Assembly: GCA_037126765.1 (NCBI GenBank)
Contig: JBBCBC010000009.1
Coordinates: forward strand, 25,318,870 to 25,382,869
Direction: 5' to 3'
DNA length: 64,000 nucleotides
Source of the DNA: Stenogyne calaminthoides
Taxonomy: Eukaryota > Streptophyta > Magnoliopsida > Lamiales > Lamiaceae
Part shown: one piece after another, positions 25,181-36,259 of the stretch
How the letters are laid out: each line of letters opens with the position of its first letter
Position numbering within the stretch: the first letter of the stretch is position 1
Notes under the pieces: generated by a model
Database searches by the model: none
What the model saw: the letters and a program-made list of their open reading frames with translations, nothing else
What the model was told of the DNA's origin: nothing
Made by a program: the position numbers and the translations under genes

Positions 25181-26482
25181 AAGGAAAAGATCGGTGGAGT
25201 TTTAGCCAAGTTCAATACATAAGGGCAAAACACACTTTCTTAACACTCACATCTCCAATATAAGTTAATACTATATCTCATTTCAATTAGTACTATAGTT
25301 CATATAATATAATACTACAACACATGTAGTAGGAGTAGGAACAAATGCAAAATTAAACCAAACTGAGACTCATAATACGAACTTAGTTTTTCAACATTTA
25401 GGAAAAGTGTTCATATACCAAAAGAATCAAGAAGAAAAGCAGAAGTTGACAGCAAAAACAGAACATCCCAACACAAACAGACCAAAACATTCTCAAATCT
25501 TATAAAAAAGTAAAGTAAAATTAAATAATGCAAGTAAAGAAATTTTGAAGATTCCTTTATGATTTCATATTTAGTTCATTTCATTTTGTCTATATATTGG
25601 ACATAAATAGTTAATAAACACTGCAAACAAGAATCATGATGGTAGAAGTGGTGTATCTTGAGTAATGCCTTTGGAATATGGAACATAAGTGTCTTATGGT
25701 GTAGTATTCAAAACTTAATTATGATTTTTGTAAATATATAAGCACCTTATAGTATAACTGTAAACAAGAATCATGATGGTAGAAGTGGTGTATCTTGAGT
25801 AATGCCTTTGGAATATGGAACATAAGTGTCTTATGGTGTAGTATTCAAAACTTAATTCTGATTTTTGTAAATATATAGGCACCTTATAGTATAACCTTCT
25901 CTACTCATTTCCGAAGTTAAGAAAATCGAACACCAACAAACTCAAATACAAATACAGAATATAACTAAGAATATAGTAGGTTTCTTACTTGAGTATCAAA
26001 TTATGCAGGTCGTCTATCTTCCAAGTGACCCAACCTAGTCCTAAAATCAATGATTGGCACGAAGTACACACCGCACAAGAATTTTGAATGCACAGGGAAG
26101 GAACTCTAGATGTGAAGCTTTTTTCCAATTTGAATGAAAGTGAAGTGTTTCTCCTAATTTGAGACCTCACAAAACACACACAGACAAGAATAAGTGGAAA
26201 CCAAGATCATCAAAATAATCTAAATAATCAAATTAATGGAATAAATATAAATTGCAAAAATCTTTCAGGACTTCAAATCTTTAACAGTCTATTTACATTT
26301 TGCTTTAGATTACACTAAAAACAGAGTTGCAGAACATTGTAAAAAGTGTAAAAAAGTTGTAATTCCAGAAAATGAAAAGACCTCTAACATTAGTTTAGCC
26401 CCAAGGAAAAGATCGGTGGAGTTTTAGCCAAGTTCAAGACATAAGGGCAAAACACACTTTCTTAACACTCACACCCCCAATA
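25181..26482 (+). repeat. 80-bp direct repeat pair
   Basis: About 80 bp starting AAGGAAAAGATCGGTGGAGT occurs at 25181-25260 and again at 26403-26482 with only a few differences. The two copies bracket 1.1 kb of the leader intron. Confidence 0.9.
25621..25894 (+). repeat. 137-bp tandem duplication
   Basis: Two adjacent copies (25621-25757, 25758-25894) share nearly every base (for example AACAAGAATCATGATGGTAG). They differ at only a few positions, so the duplication is recent compared with the surrounding decay. Confidence 0.93.
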
Positions 26483-26725
26483 TTAGCCATAATCAAACAT
26501 CTAGATATACAAATTAAAAATAAAGAATGAAATTCTCGATTTCTAATCAAAATTCGCCGTTATTTAATTGGGGAAAATGAAAGATATCTGATTTTCGATT
26601 TCTCGCATCGCTTTTATTCGAAAAAAAAATAATGAAGAGTTAGATTCACAAAACAAAAAATACGGGATAATCAATTCACACAACAAAAAATACAGAATCG
26701 AACTAAAAAAACATAGTGTAGTTAC

Positions 26726-26960
26726 CTCTCAGACGAAGATAACCAAAAACCATCGACAAAACTGATGAGCAGATCGCGATAGGGATTTTGAGAGAGACTT
26801 TCAATCGCAATTTGGGAAGCATATGCTCCGATCTTAGATGAGAAGCGAGACACGGGAAAAAGACGGTGACGGTGCGATCGAGAAATATGAGAGAGATGAG
26901 CAGATCGTCCGATCTCGGATGAGCAGATCACGTGGGATTTTGGATGAGCAGCGTGGGTGG
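26726..26960 (-). promoter_or_regulatory. Probable 5' untranslated exon and promoter-proximal repeats of the ULP1-like gene
   Basis: On the minus strand a pyrimidine-rich, GC-richer stretch ends at a strong donor (GAGAG then GTAACTAC, boundary at 26726/26725). The plus strand shows GATGAGCAGATC at 26764, 26895 and 26918 and a partial copy at 26943. These resemble transposase-binding or promoter motifs, but no binding is shown. Confidence 0.45.
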
Positions 26961-26999
26961 AAATTAGGGTTAAGAGAGATATCTGAAAAAAATGAAAAA

Positions 27000-28197
27000 A
27001 AAAATGAATAGATTGGGAAATTTTGGATTTATTTATGACCCATTTTCTAGACCCGTTTTCAATATGGATAGTGGTGCATGAATATTGTTATGGTGTAACT
27101 GGTTCATATAATACTTTGTGAAATTAGTATTATAAAAATAAAATTGGTTATTGCATAAATTATTAGTTTATAAACTTCCCCAATTATGTAGATAGGTTTG
27201 ACATGTTATTATACGCAAGAAAAGGAAACGAATTAATGAGATGGAGAGATATTCTCACAAAAATAACAGACTACGAATACGAGATGGTGGAGATACTATA
27301 TTTGACTTGGCATAAAATTGATATATATATTTTTTAAGATAGAAATTAGAAAACCAAGTAAAATTATTAATAATTTACTTTAATGTATATTCCAACACGT
27401 ACGGTTTATGCTCTACTCTTTTATGAATCCAGGTGCATCGTGCACTCATAATGTATTTTAGAAACATCCAACTTTTTACTAAAAAATGCAACTTATTTAA
27501 ATTGAATTGTGCAACTATTAATATGAAAAAATAATTGTACGATTAAGTATAAATAAACTATATTTTTCAATACAATAAATTGCATATTTAAAAAATACAC
27601 CATAAGATCACGGTGCACCTGAATGCACATGAGACCCACTATATATTCCATATTTGTGAATATTTGCTGTAATATACTTATAACTTATAAGAGTAGGTCT
27701 CATGTGCACCGAGGTGCACAGTGCACTCATAGTGCATTTCAAAAGCATGCAAGTATGCAACTATACAAAATAGAAACGTGCAACTATTCCAAACAGAAGC
27801 ATGCAACTATGTTCCCATATTGTTCTTGATTGCATTTTTTCTGTGTAAATAAATCACTTTTTAACATAACATAAATTTTTGACGCTTAAAATCTTAAACA
27901 CTATGAGTCTTTTTTGATTACAAGATCCGAGGTAAGATCTGAAAGACCTAGCCTACTTATAATAAGGCGATAGGTTATAAAAGTTGGGATATGATATATC
28001 TTTCCTAACTTTATACTATGTATCTTGTCAAATATTTACCAAATCGACTACCCTTAATTTATATATACTTTCACGAGCTCAATTTTTTTTATATATAATA
28101 TGCACACATATGTACCAAATTTCATGATCCATCTTCTGTAATATTTCATCTCCCGGTTTCGATTGCTCTGTTCTGATCCACATAATTAATAATTCGT
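27000..28197. other. Intergenic; MITE-like repeats, F-box promoter region
   Basis: AT-rich. Apart from the inverted/direct repeat cluster at 27430-27800 no feature stands out. The TATATATACTTTC stretch near 28062 lies about 140 bp before the F-box start and could hold its core promoter. Confidence 0.4.
27430..27800. repeat. MITE-like inverted and direct repeats
   Basis: Arms at 27612-27640 (GGTGCACCTGAATGCACATG...) and 27692-27722 (...CATGTGCACCGAGGTGCAC) are inverted copies around a short loop. A second, direct similarity links GTGCACTCATAATG at 27439 with GTGCACTCATAGTG at 27721, each followed by ATGCAACT words. GTGCAACTAT-type words recur (27510, 27778). No clear target-site duplication, so the family is not assigned. 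Confidence 0.65.
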
Positions 28198-29925
28198 GTG
28201 GTAATTATGGATCTACACAATGACATTGTAACCGAAATACTATTACGCGTACCAGTCCAATCTCTGTTACGATTCAGAAGTGTCTGCAAATTTTGGTGCA
28301 AAACTATTGATTCATCTGCCTTCAAATATTCTCAGTTGAAAAAGTGCGATAAAGAAGATGCTCTGTTTCTGCAAATATTTCACTTGCATTGGGGCTGTCA
28401 ACTGTCCATGTCTAAAGAAAACGGGAAATCGTACATATTAGGTTTCCCGGGTTTTTACGAATTATTCTTCAAAGTCGACAGGGTTTACCCGATGATGGTC
28501 GTTGGACCCGTTAACGGTCTAATTTGTTTCTATCAAACAAATGCAAATCCAGTAATTGCGATATGCAATCCGTGCCTTAGAGAAATCAAGATTCTACCGG
28601 AATCTCCGATCACCGTCTTCTCGCCGTCGACGTTACGCCGCTGCGACATTGGGTTTGGTTTCGATTATATCGCAAAAGGGTACAAAGTAGTGAAGTTGAC
28701 ATTCATTGAGGAGAAACAAACCTACATTGAGGTCTATTCACCAACAACCAACACTTGGAGGAAACTGGATACCGACATAATTGTTCATGGGAGAACCAGA
28801 GCCATAAAAAATTCACCCCATGAGGTAATTGTTAAATGCTCCTAAGAATCAGGTCTATACATGAATATGAATTTTATAACTGTTAAGTGTAAAAACTATC
28901 ACTGTTATGCACAAAAAAAATTATTTAAAAATATAAAATATTTTTTAAACAATGATAATTTTTATGCATAATAGTGTTACGTGAACTTGACGGGCCATAT
29001 AAGTTTTTGACATGAGTTAATTACAAATAAAATCACCACCTAATTTATAATTATGAATAATTGCATATATTTATTCTTTCGAGTATTGTTGCAAATAAAA
29101 GTGGCAATTTTATTTGGAATTATACTACTCCTATTCCTGTATTATACTTCCCCCGTCCTGATCTTGTTTACACAATTACTGTGTGCTCTGAGTTTAAGAA
29201 AAAGTGATAAAGTGTTGGGTAGAAAAAATTATTTATTAGTATTTTGTGATAAAGTGATAAAGTATTGGGGGTGAAAAGAGTTGTTTATTAGTATTTTATG
29301 TGATAAAATGAGTATTTTCATTTAAGAAAATGTGTAAACAAGATTGAGATGCCCAAATAGAAATATTGTAAACAAGATCGTGACGGATGGAGTATATATT
29401 TAATTTATTTTGTAAAATTAGTTAATTATAAAAATATAATGTTGTGATTATTTTTTATTTTGTACAAAGGTAAGTGGCATGTGGGCCCACTGGGTGAACC
29501 ATAAATGGATAAATAGAAAAAGTGCTGACGTAATATTATCATTCGACATGCATAATGAGGTGTTCAAGACGACGTCGTTGCCTGATATTTCAAATACTTA
29601 CAACCGTGTATATGCAAAAGATGATGATTCGTTTGTCATTTTTGCTCACAATCTCTTTGACAAAGTGTTGGGTGTATGGGAAGGTAACGAGCGATGTTGG
29701 ACTTATATTGGAGATGTTGCTTCCCTCACATCCTTTTATTTGGCGCTATGGGCAGAAGCTTTGTGGAAGAGAGATGGAGTATTTTTATGTGAAAATTATT
29801 GTGGTAATGTAATTAATCTCTCTCTTTATGATTACCGTAAAAGAGAAAGAAAGTCTCTTGAGTTGCCCAACTGTGTTTGGGGTACGGATATATTAGAGTA
29901 TAAATGTAGCCTAATTTCTCCCTAG
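28198..29925 (+). CDS. F-box protein with F-box-associated domain (two exons)
   Basis: Exon 1 is 28198-28824 and exon 2 is 29470-29925. The 645-bp intron has GT/AG ends and joins in phase 0, giving about 360 residues. Residues about 4-45 form an F-box (LHNDIVTEILLRVPVQSLLR, then FRSVCKFW), which in this family binds SKP1 in SCF ubiquitin ligases. The rest matches the F-box-associated (FBA type 1) pattern: GPVNGLICF, ICNPCLREIK, GFGFDYIAKGYKVVKL, YSPTTNTWRKL, and in exon 2 ILSFDMHNEVF. The start could also be the second Met at 28207. No stop or frameshift seen, making this the only apparently intact host gene here. The substrate is unknown. Such genes are a large, fast-evolving plant family, so expression is not assured. 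Confidence 0.87.
29147..29392. mobile_element. Stowaway-like MITE in the F-box intron
   Basis: Terminal inverted repeats: left CTTCCCCCGTCCTGATCTTG, and right (complement) CTCCATCCGTCACGATCTTG, both running on into TTTAC. It is flanked by TA on both sides (29145-29146, 29393-29394), the Stowaway/Tc1-mariner target. Length is about 246 bp, with an internal duplication (GATAAAGTGTTGGG / GATAAAGTATTGGG). Confidence 0.88.
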
Positions 29926-30407
29926 CCTCAAATTTTCAGTTTTTTAGATTATAATGATTTTGAACAATTAATTCATGTTATGATATTTATTTATTTTCAT
30001 TTGTATTTTGCACAAGTTAGTAATTATAAACATTAGTTGTTTTTTTTAAAATATTTCCACTTTCTTTAAAGATCACTTGATTAAGTCTATGAGCAGCAAG
30101 CTATGGAGTACGTACCATCACCGCCATGCACTTCTATTTGGGTCTAATAGTCAAGTTTGTTGACCATTTCAGCACGTAGGTAGGTTTTGTGTTGTCTATC
30201 CAACTCTTGCAATTAAAAAAAACCACACACTTATAAATAAAGGGAGAAGCAGTATAGTTAGAAACATAACATTTTATTTATACGGTAATACACCTTTCTT
30301 GTTATAATAATATATTTTTATTTATATAGTGATACAGTTTTCAATATTTTATATATGATATTGGATATGATAAGTACATGTTATTTTTCCTTATAAAAAC
30401 ACATATT
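29926..30407. other. Intergenic, no feature seen
   Basis: AT-rich sequence between the F-box stop and Copia B. No ORF, RNA gene or clear repeat seen. It probably contains the F-box 3' untranslated region. Confidence 0.5.
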
Positions 30408-30581
30408 TATTAATAGCATAAGATAATCTCACTCATATCTTGTGTCATAAGTTTAGGGATTTTAATTCTATTTACTTTGAACTTTCCTTGTATAATTGAT
30501 TAGGAAAGATTATACTCCGTGTATATATTGTAATCTTCATTCTGTAAATCAATCATTGAAAATACATTATTTAGTTTTACA
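30408..30581 (+). repeat. 5' LTR of Copia B
   Basis: Starts TATTAATAGCATAAG, where the family would have TGTTAG. The 3' copy starts TATTAGCATAAG, so the two differ by a 3-bp insertion. It ends directly before the tRNA primer site. Confidence 0.85.
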
Positions 30582-30746
30582 TGGTATCAGTAAAGGTACA
30601 ACTGAAACCCTAAAACTTCTCTCATTCACACTGCAACACCAGTATTCTCATCTCTCTCACACAATCTTTGTACTTCCTTCTCCCTCCATTCACGTTAGAT
30701 ATTTTCTCTCACCAAAAAACTCTCACTCAGTCATTCGCCTCACGCC

Positions 30747-32683
30747 ATGGCTGCTTCTCCTTCATCCGACATATTTAATCGTAACATTATCACTGCTACA
30801 GTCAACATCGTCGAAGCCTTCTGGCCCTCTTGCAACATCTCAGACGCTCCTACCTCAGATTGGTACCTTGACACGGGAGCCTCAGCGCATATGACTCCGA
30901 ACTTTGCTCTATTGGAGTATTCAATGCCATATACAGGTTCGGATTCGATTATTGTGGGTAATGGTGCATTATCATCGATTACTCATATTGGTTCTTGCCG
31001 TGTTAGTAAATCTATTATATTGTCTGATGTGTTGATCGTTCCGGGACTTACTAAAAATTTACTTTCTGTGAGCAAATTGTCATCTGAATCTATGGTTGAT
31101 GTGGTTTTCACTAATAATTGTTTTACCATTGTGCATCGGGTCACTCGAGAAATTCTGGCTCGAGGCAAGCATAAGAATGGCCTATATTTTTTAGATGGTA
31201 ATCAGGTGGCGTTGATTGGAGTTCGTAGACCGAAAGCTTCGTATGAGTTGTGGCACTCAAGACTTGGTCACGTTTTTATTATGCTATATCGTTTTTAAAT
31301 AAGATTGGGAGCATTTCTGTGACTTCATTATTGCCCAAACATGTTATTTGTGATTCATGTGAACAAGCAAAAAGTAAGCGTTTGCCATTTGTTTTGGATG
31401 ATAAGAGATCATCTTGTGTTTTGGATTTAGTACACTGTGATTTGTGGGGGATCTGCACCTGTTAGTTCTGATTATAGTTTTCAGTATTACGTTATATTTA
31501 TGGATGACTACTCAAGGTTTACATGGTTTTATCCTTTGCGGCATAAATCTGATTTTTATGACGTGCTGCAGCAGTTTCATACTTTTGTTGAAAATCAGTT
31601 TTCTAGTCGTATAAAAACATTTCACAGTGATGGTGGTACTGAATTCACAAATAATAAGGTGCGAATTTTTTTCATGAAAAAGGGCCTTCTTCACATTTTT
31701 TCTTGTCCATGTACGCCATCTCAAAATGGACGAGCTGAACATAAGCACAGAGACATTACTAAAACAGGTCTTGCTGTATTGCTTCACTCTAATTCTCCTA
31801 TGAAGTTTTGGGTGGATGCTTTTAGTAGTGCTGCATATGTGATTAATCGCTTGCGCCTTCTAAAGTGCTTGATGGAAAATCCCCGTTTGAATTATTATTC
31901 TCTACTGCTCCTAATTTTGAGAATTTTCATCCTTCGGTTGTCGGGTTTATCCGTGCTTAAGAGATTATGCTGCAAATAAATTTGAGCCACGTAGCACAGC
32001 TTGTGTTTTTCTGGGTTATAGTAACTCACACAAAGGGTTTTGTCGTCTTGATCCTAAATCCTTTCGCATTTATATTTCTCGTCATGCTAAATTTGATGAG
32101 TTTTTATTTCCGTTCGCTAAGTCTCCTGACAGGTCAAGCCCTTCTTCACTTCCTGTTTCGGAGTTCTTGGAACCTGTTGGGTTTATTCGATCCTCTGATC
32201 ATCAAAATATTGCAGCTCCTAGTGATGCACCTCTCCATGGTCCTTGCTCCTTGTGTGATAATCATCATGCGGACATCCCAAATAATATTCCTCATGCAAG
32301 TCAACCTTTATTGCATGAAGAATATGTCCCAAACAATGTTCCACATGCAAGTCCATCTTTATTACATGGAGAATTGCAACTTACTGCACCCACTTTGCAA
32401 TTGCCGACCATAATGTCTCATGCTTCTCATGAAGTCGTTCCAGACGTTAATCCTACTTCTAAGTCATCCACTGGCCATTGCCCGCCGTTGCCACTTAATC
32501 CGACTTCAACTCACCATATGCAAACTCGGGCAAAGTCAGGTATCTTTAAACCAAAGCATGTCACTAATTATGCTCATACAAATCTTTTCAATGCTCTTCT
32601 GACAGTTAGTGAACCTCGTATTGGAAAACCTTTTGCCCGAATCTATTCGACTTGCAATTTAAATACAAATTTAAATAAATAAT
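30747..32683 (+). pseudogene. Copia B protease-integrase remnant, gag deleted
   Basis: The ATG at 30747 (MAASPSSD) looks like the normal start of gag but runs within about 40 residues into the protease (DWYLDTGASAHMT). Nearly all of gag is absent while frame is kept. The pre-integrase motif (ELWHSRLGH) is followed by a frameshift near 31275. The integrase core shows MDDYSRFTW, FHSDGGTEF and AEHKHRD, so the DDE residues are present. Further frameshifts occur near 31465 and 31860. The linker at 32167-32620 runs to VSEPRIGKP, where the solo LTR interrupts it. Confidence 0.9.
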
Positions 32684-34279
32684 TTACTACTAACATGAAT
32701 TAACATATTAATTCAAATAGCTACAATTAATTAAACGTAAAGTCCTACACATGCGGAATCTAGGAGTTTTTGTGAAACGTACCTCTTGAAGAGACAACTG
32801 TTGAGACGATGGATCAACCAAAATGCCTTCTCAAGTATATCCCATGTCCTTGCTCGTTATCCGGTGGAAGATACTCACGAACAATTTTAAACAAAGGAAT
32901 AAAGAAAATTTATTGCACCACCTTTGTGGATTTCTAATTTTTCCAAGACTGAAATTGTGTTGGAGATGAAAAATTCATCCCCTATTTATAGGCATGAGGG
33001 GGCGAAAAAAATAAGGTTTTAGTGGGATATGAAAATTTCTTTGTATCTTCCCCAAGATACAATCTTGAATATATCTCATATATTCTATTTTCCATATATA
33101 TCTTCCCACAAAAATCTTCCTTTAATTTTTTCCTCATCTTTTTCGAAAATTTCCCATAAAAAAGTCAAAGTCAAAGAATTCTTGGATTTATGAGATAATC
33201 TTGTATTCCAAGAATACTTATCTTCCATAAAATCTTTCCAAGAAAATACTTTTCTTTCTTTTCTTGATTATTTTCGAAAATTTGTAGAAAAATTAGGCAA
33301 TAATTATTTCTTTTATTTTAATCGCATTTTCATTAATTGGACTTATGTTGGGCTACTTGAGGGGCCTTTAAGAGAATTAAGATTGGACCTCCTAATGGGC
33401 TCTGAATTCCAATATTGAGCCACAATATTATTCAACCCATTAATATTAATTTACTCTTCTATAAAATTAATATTGCACTATTCATCTTAACCCATATTAC
33501 AATAATATGGCTCCCGGTTATTATTTTCCGTGTTTAAGATTATTTAGTCCATTAATTAATTAAGCCACTGAAAAGCTTTATATTAATTAATATATTATTC
33601 ATTGGAGTAAAGACAACTCAACATTATTATCCAAACAGGAACTTAATCCATTTGCAAGATTTGTATGGTAAAACTTCTGAGCCCACCAAGGGGACAAATC
33701 AAACAAGATTTTCCTTGCACACGTTTCTCTTTATTAAATCTTAGTAATTGTCATGTAATTAATAATATTGCCCAAGATACAAAGTATAGAATCACTCTCT
33801 GATTCTAAACCCAACATAGATCAAAGCAATAAATATTAATCACACACAATCCAATTTAAGTTACAAAGATTAAGAAATCAACAACCACTGAGGTCTAATT
33901 CTTCATTCCATAAGTCAGTACGGAAGAATTTATCCTCTCTGTAGGTCCGCTTCAGCGCATCACAATGCACTAGTGCAATCTCTTGGTCAAGACAGGTCAA
34001 TCTGAGCTTTGCACATCAACCTCTACCAATGGAGTGTTCAATTCCATCTAGGTTGTGAAGATGTACTTATTTGCAAGGAATTGTTAATGTGATCTTCTGT
34101 GATCGGGTATCACCACATTAACTGCAATGCAATATGTACTAATATTGAATGGTTTGCAATAAATAAATAACATTCATTTATATTTAAAGCAACAGTGATA
34201 AAAGATTTATATTCAGTAAATAAGAGTACATTAGTCTGTTATACAAAGTAAAAGCATACTTTCACGTATAACCCCAACA
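32634..34279 (-). mobile_element. Solo LTR of the Copia A family, inverted
   Basis: The complement starts TGTTGGGGTTATAC and ends GAATAGATTCGGGCA, the same ends as the Copia A LTR at 5057-6866. Matching TATA box at 32982-32990. Flanks are CCTTT (32629-32633) and CCTTG (34280-34284), a target duplication with one change. Removing it rejoins Copia B pol without a stop across the junction (GKP then WGIKSALKRPEW). No internal region remains, so this is the usual product of LTR-LTR recombination. Confidence 0.93.
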
Positions 34280-35817
34280 CCTTGGGGTATCAAGTCAGCT
34301 CTAAAACGACCAGAATGGGTTGCAACAATGAATGAAGAGCTTCCGGCTTTGCATCTGAATCAAACATGAGATGTTGTACCACGAACTAAAGACAAAAATA
34401 TAGTGGGTTCTAATTAAGTGGGTTTTTCGAACCATGTTTTTAGCTGATGGTTCAATTGATAGCCATAAGGCTCGACTAGTTGCACAGGGTTTTACTCAAC
34501 TCCCAGGATTTGACTATTCACATACTTTTAGCCCTGCAGTTCGTGCTTCCACAGTTCGATTGTCCTTTCCTTGGTTGTTATGAAAAATTAGCCACTCCAT
34601 CAGTTAGACGTTAAAAATGCCTTTCTGAATGGTGTCTTAACAAAACCTGTGTTTATGGAGCAACCACCTGGTATCGTAGATACACGATTTCCCAATCATG
34701 TTTGTTGTCTTAAAAAGGCTTTATACGGTCTTAAGCAGGCGCCTCGTGCTTGGTTTCAGCGACTAAGTGACTTTCTATTGAGTATTGGATTCACTTGTAG
34801 TCGTTCTGATTCTTCTCTTTTCATATATATTCGTGGGTCATCTATTATATATCTCTTGGTGTACGTTGATTTTATTCTAACAGGAAATTCTTCAGAGGTC
34901 CTGCACTCTCTCATTTCTCGTCTTAGTCGAGATTTTGCCATCAAAGACCTTGGGAAGTTAAATTATATTTTGGGTCTTGAAGTCTCTTATACTTCTTCCG
35001 GAATTTTTCTTAATCAGGCGAAATATGCTCGTGATATTTTTCAACGAGCTACTCTTGAAGATTCCAAGCCTGTCTCCACACCTTTAGTGGCAGGGTGCCA
35101 GCTACCCTCTAATGGCCAATTATTTGATGACCCCACACTCTATCGTTCTTTGGTTGGAGCCCTTCAATATCTCACGATTACGAGGTCCGACTTATCCTTT
35201 GCAGTTAATCTTGTGAGTCAACATCTTCAGTGTCCAACTATTGATCATTTTCAAGCTATGAAACGAATCCTACGCTACGTGAAAAGTACTCAAACTTATG
35301 GTCTTTCCTTTTCTTGTGGTAGTCCGCTCTCTATCACTGCCTACTCTGATGCTGATTGGGCTCGTTGTGTGGAAACTAAACGTTCCACCTATGGTTACTC
35401 CATATACCTAGGTGGGAATTTAATTTCTTGGAGAGCCAAGAAACAACCCACTGTCTCCCGATCAAGTTATGAGTCCGAATATCGTGTTCTAGCCAATGTC
35501 ACTTCAGAAATTGTTTGTGTGCTTCAACTTCTTCGTGAGTTTCAGGTCAAGCTCCCCTCTTGTCCGACACTCCACTCTCACAACAACAATGCAATTTTTC
35601 TTAGTCAAAATCCAAGTGCTCATAAAAGGGCGAAGCACATTGATATTGACTATCATTTTGTCAGAGAACTTGTCTCCACTAGTCAGCTTGATACACAATT
35701 TGTTTCTTCTGACTTACAAGTTGCTGATATTTTTACAAAGGCTCTACCACGACCGCTATTTGAATTTTTTCGAGACAAGCTACGCGTTGGACCTCATCCC
35801 ATGTCTTGCTTGAGGGG
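34280..35817 (+). pseudogene. Copia B RT-RNase H remnant
   Basis: The start of RT (KRPEWVATMNEEL) is followed by stops before 34649. From 34649 a long open stretch covers the RT (YGLKQAPRAW) and RNase H (AYSDADWA, SRSSYESEY), to the family end (VADIFTKALPRPLF). The active-site region reads YVDFILTG, where relatives have two Asp after YV. A 3-bp deletion and substitution has removed the second Asp, so the enzyme should be dead although most of the ORF is open. Confidence 0.93.
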
Positions 35818-35820
35818 GGA

Positions 35821-35975
35821 TATTAGCATAAGATAATCTCACTCATATCTTGTGCCATAAGTTTAGGGATTTAATTCTATTTACTTTGAACTTTCCTTGT
35901 ATAGTTTATTAGGAAAGATTATACTCCATGTATATGTTGTAATCTTCATTCTGTAAATCAATCATTGAAAATATA
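35821..35975 (+). repeat. 3' LTR of Copia B, left part
   Basis: The first 155 bp of the 3' LTR. The last 15 bp (TTATTTACTTTTACA) are at 56575-56589, displaced 20.6 kb by the nested MITE and its contents. Confidence 0.93.
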
Positions 35976-36259
35976 CGGATTTGATCATATGCTCGCAGGT
36001 GGGCATAAACTTATATGCCCACCGCTTATGTGGCGCGCCACATATGCAATGTCCCCACCATTATTTAATTAGTTTTTTTAATTCACTACTACACATTTGA
36101 GCTTGCACAGCTGCACTTGGACAACCCTTTTTTCAAACAGCTCTCCAAGCTATAGCTTGGAGAGCGGTTTTAATAAAAAAAGGATAGATATGAGCGGTTC
36201 AAAACCATTTGTCCAAGTTTTAACTTAGAAAGCGGTTGAGAACCATGCAAGTGTTTAGG

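Larger units (their letters stand above)
24596..26720. other. No coding sequence seen; large 5' intron/upstream of the ULP1-like gene
   Basis: AT-rich. Contains stray copies of the 20-bp satellite (25262-25315), a 137-bp tandem duplication and one copy each of an 80-bp repeat. A plausible 5' untranslated exon lies just to the right, so this is probably a long leader intron. Confidence 0.5.
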
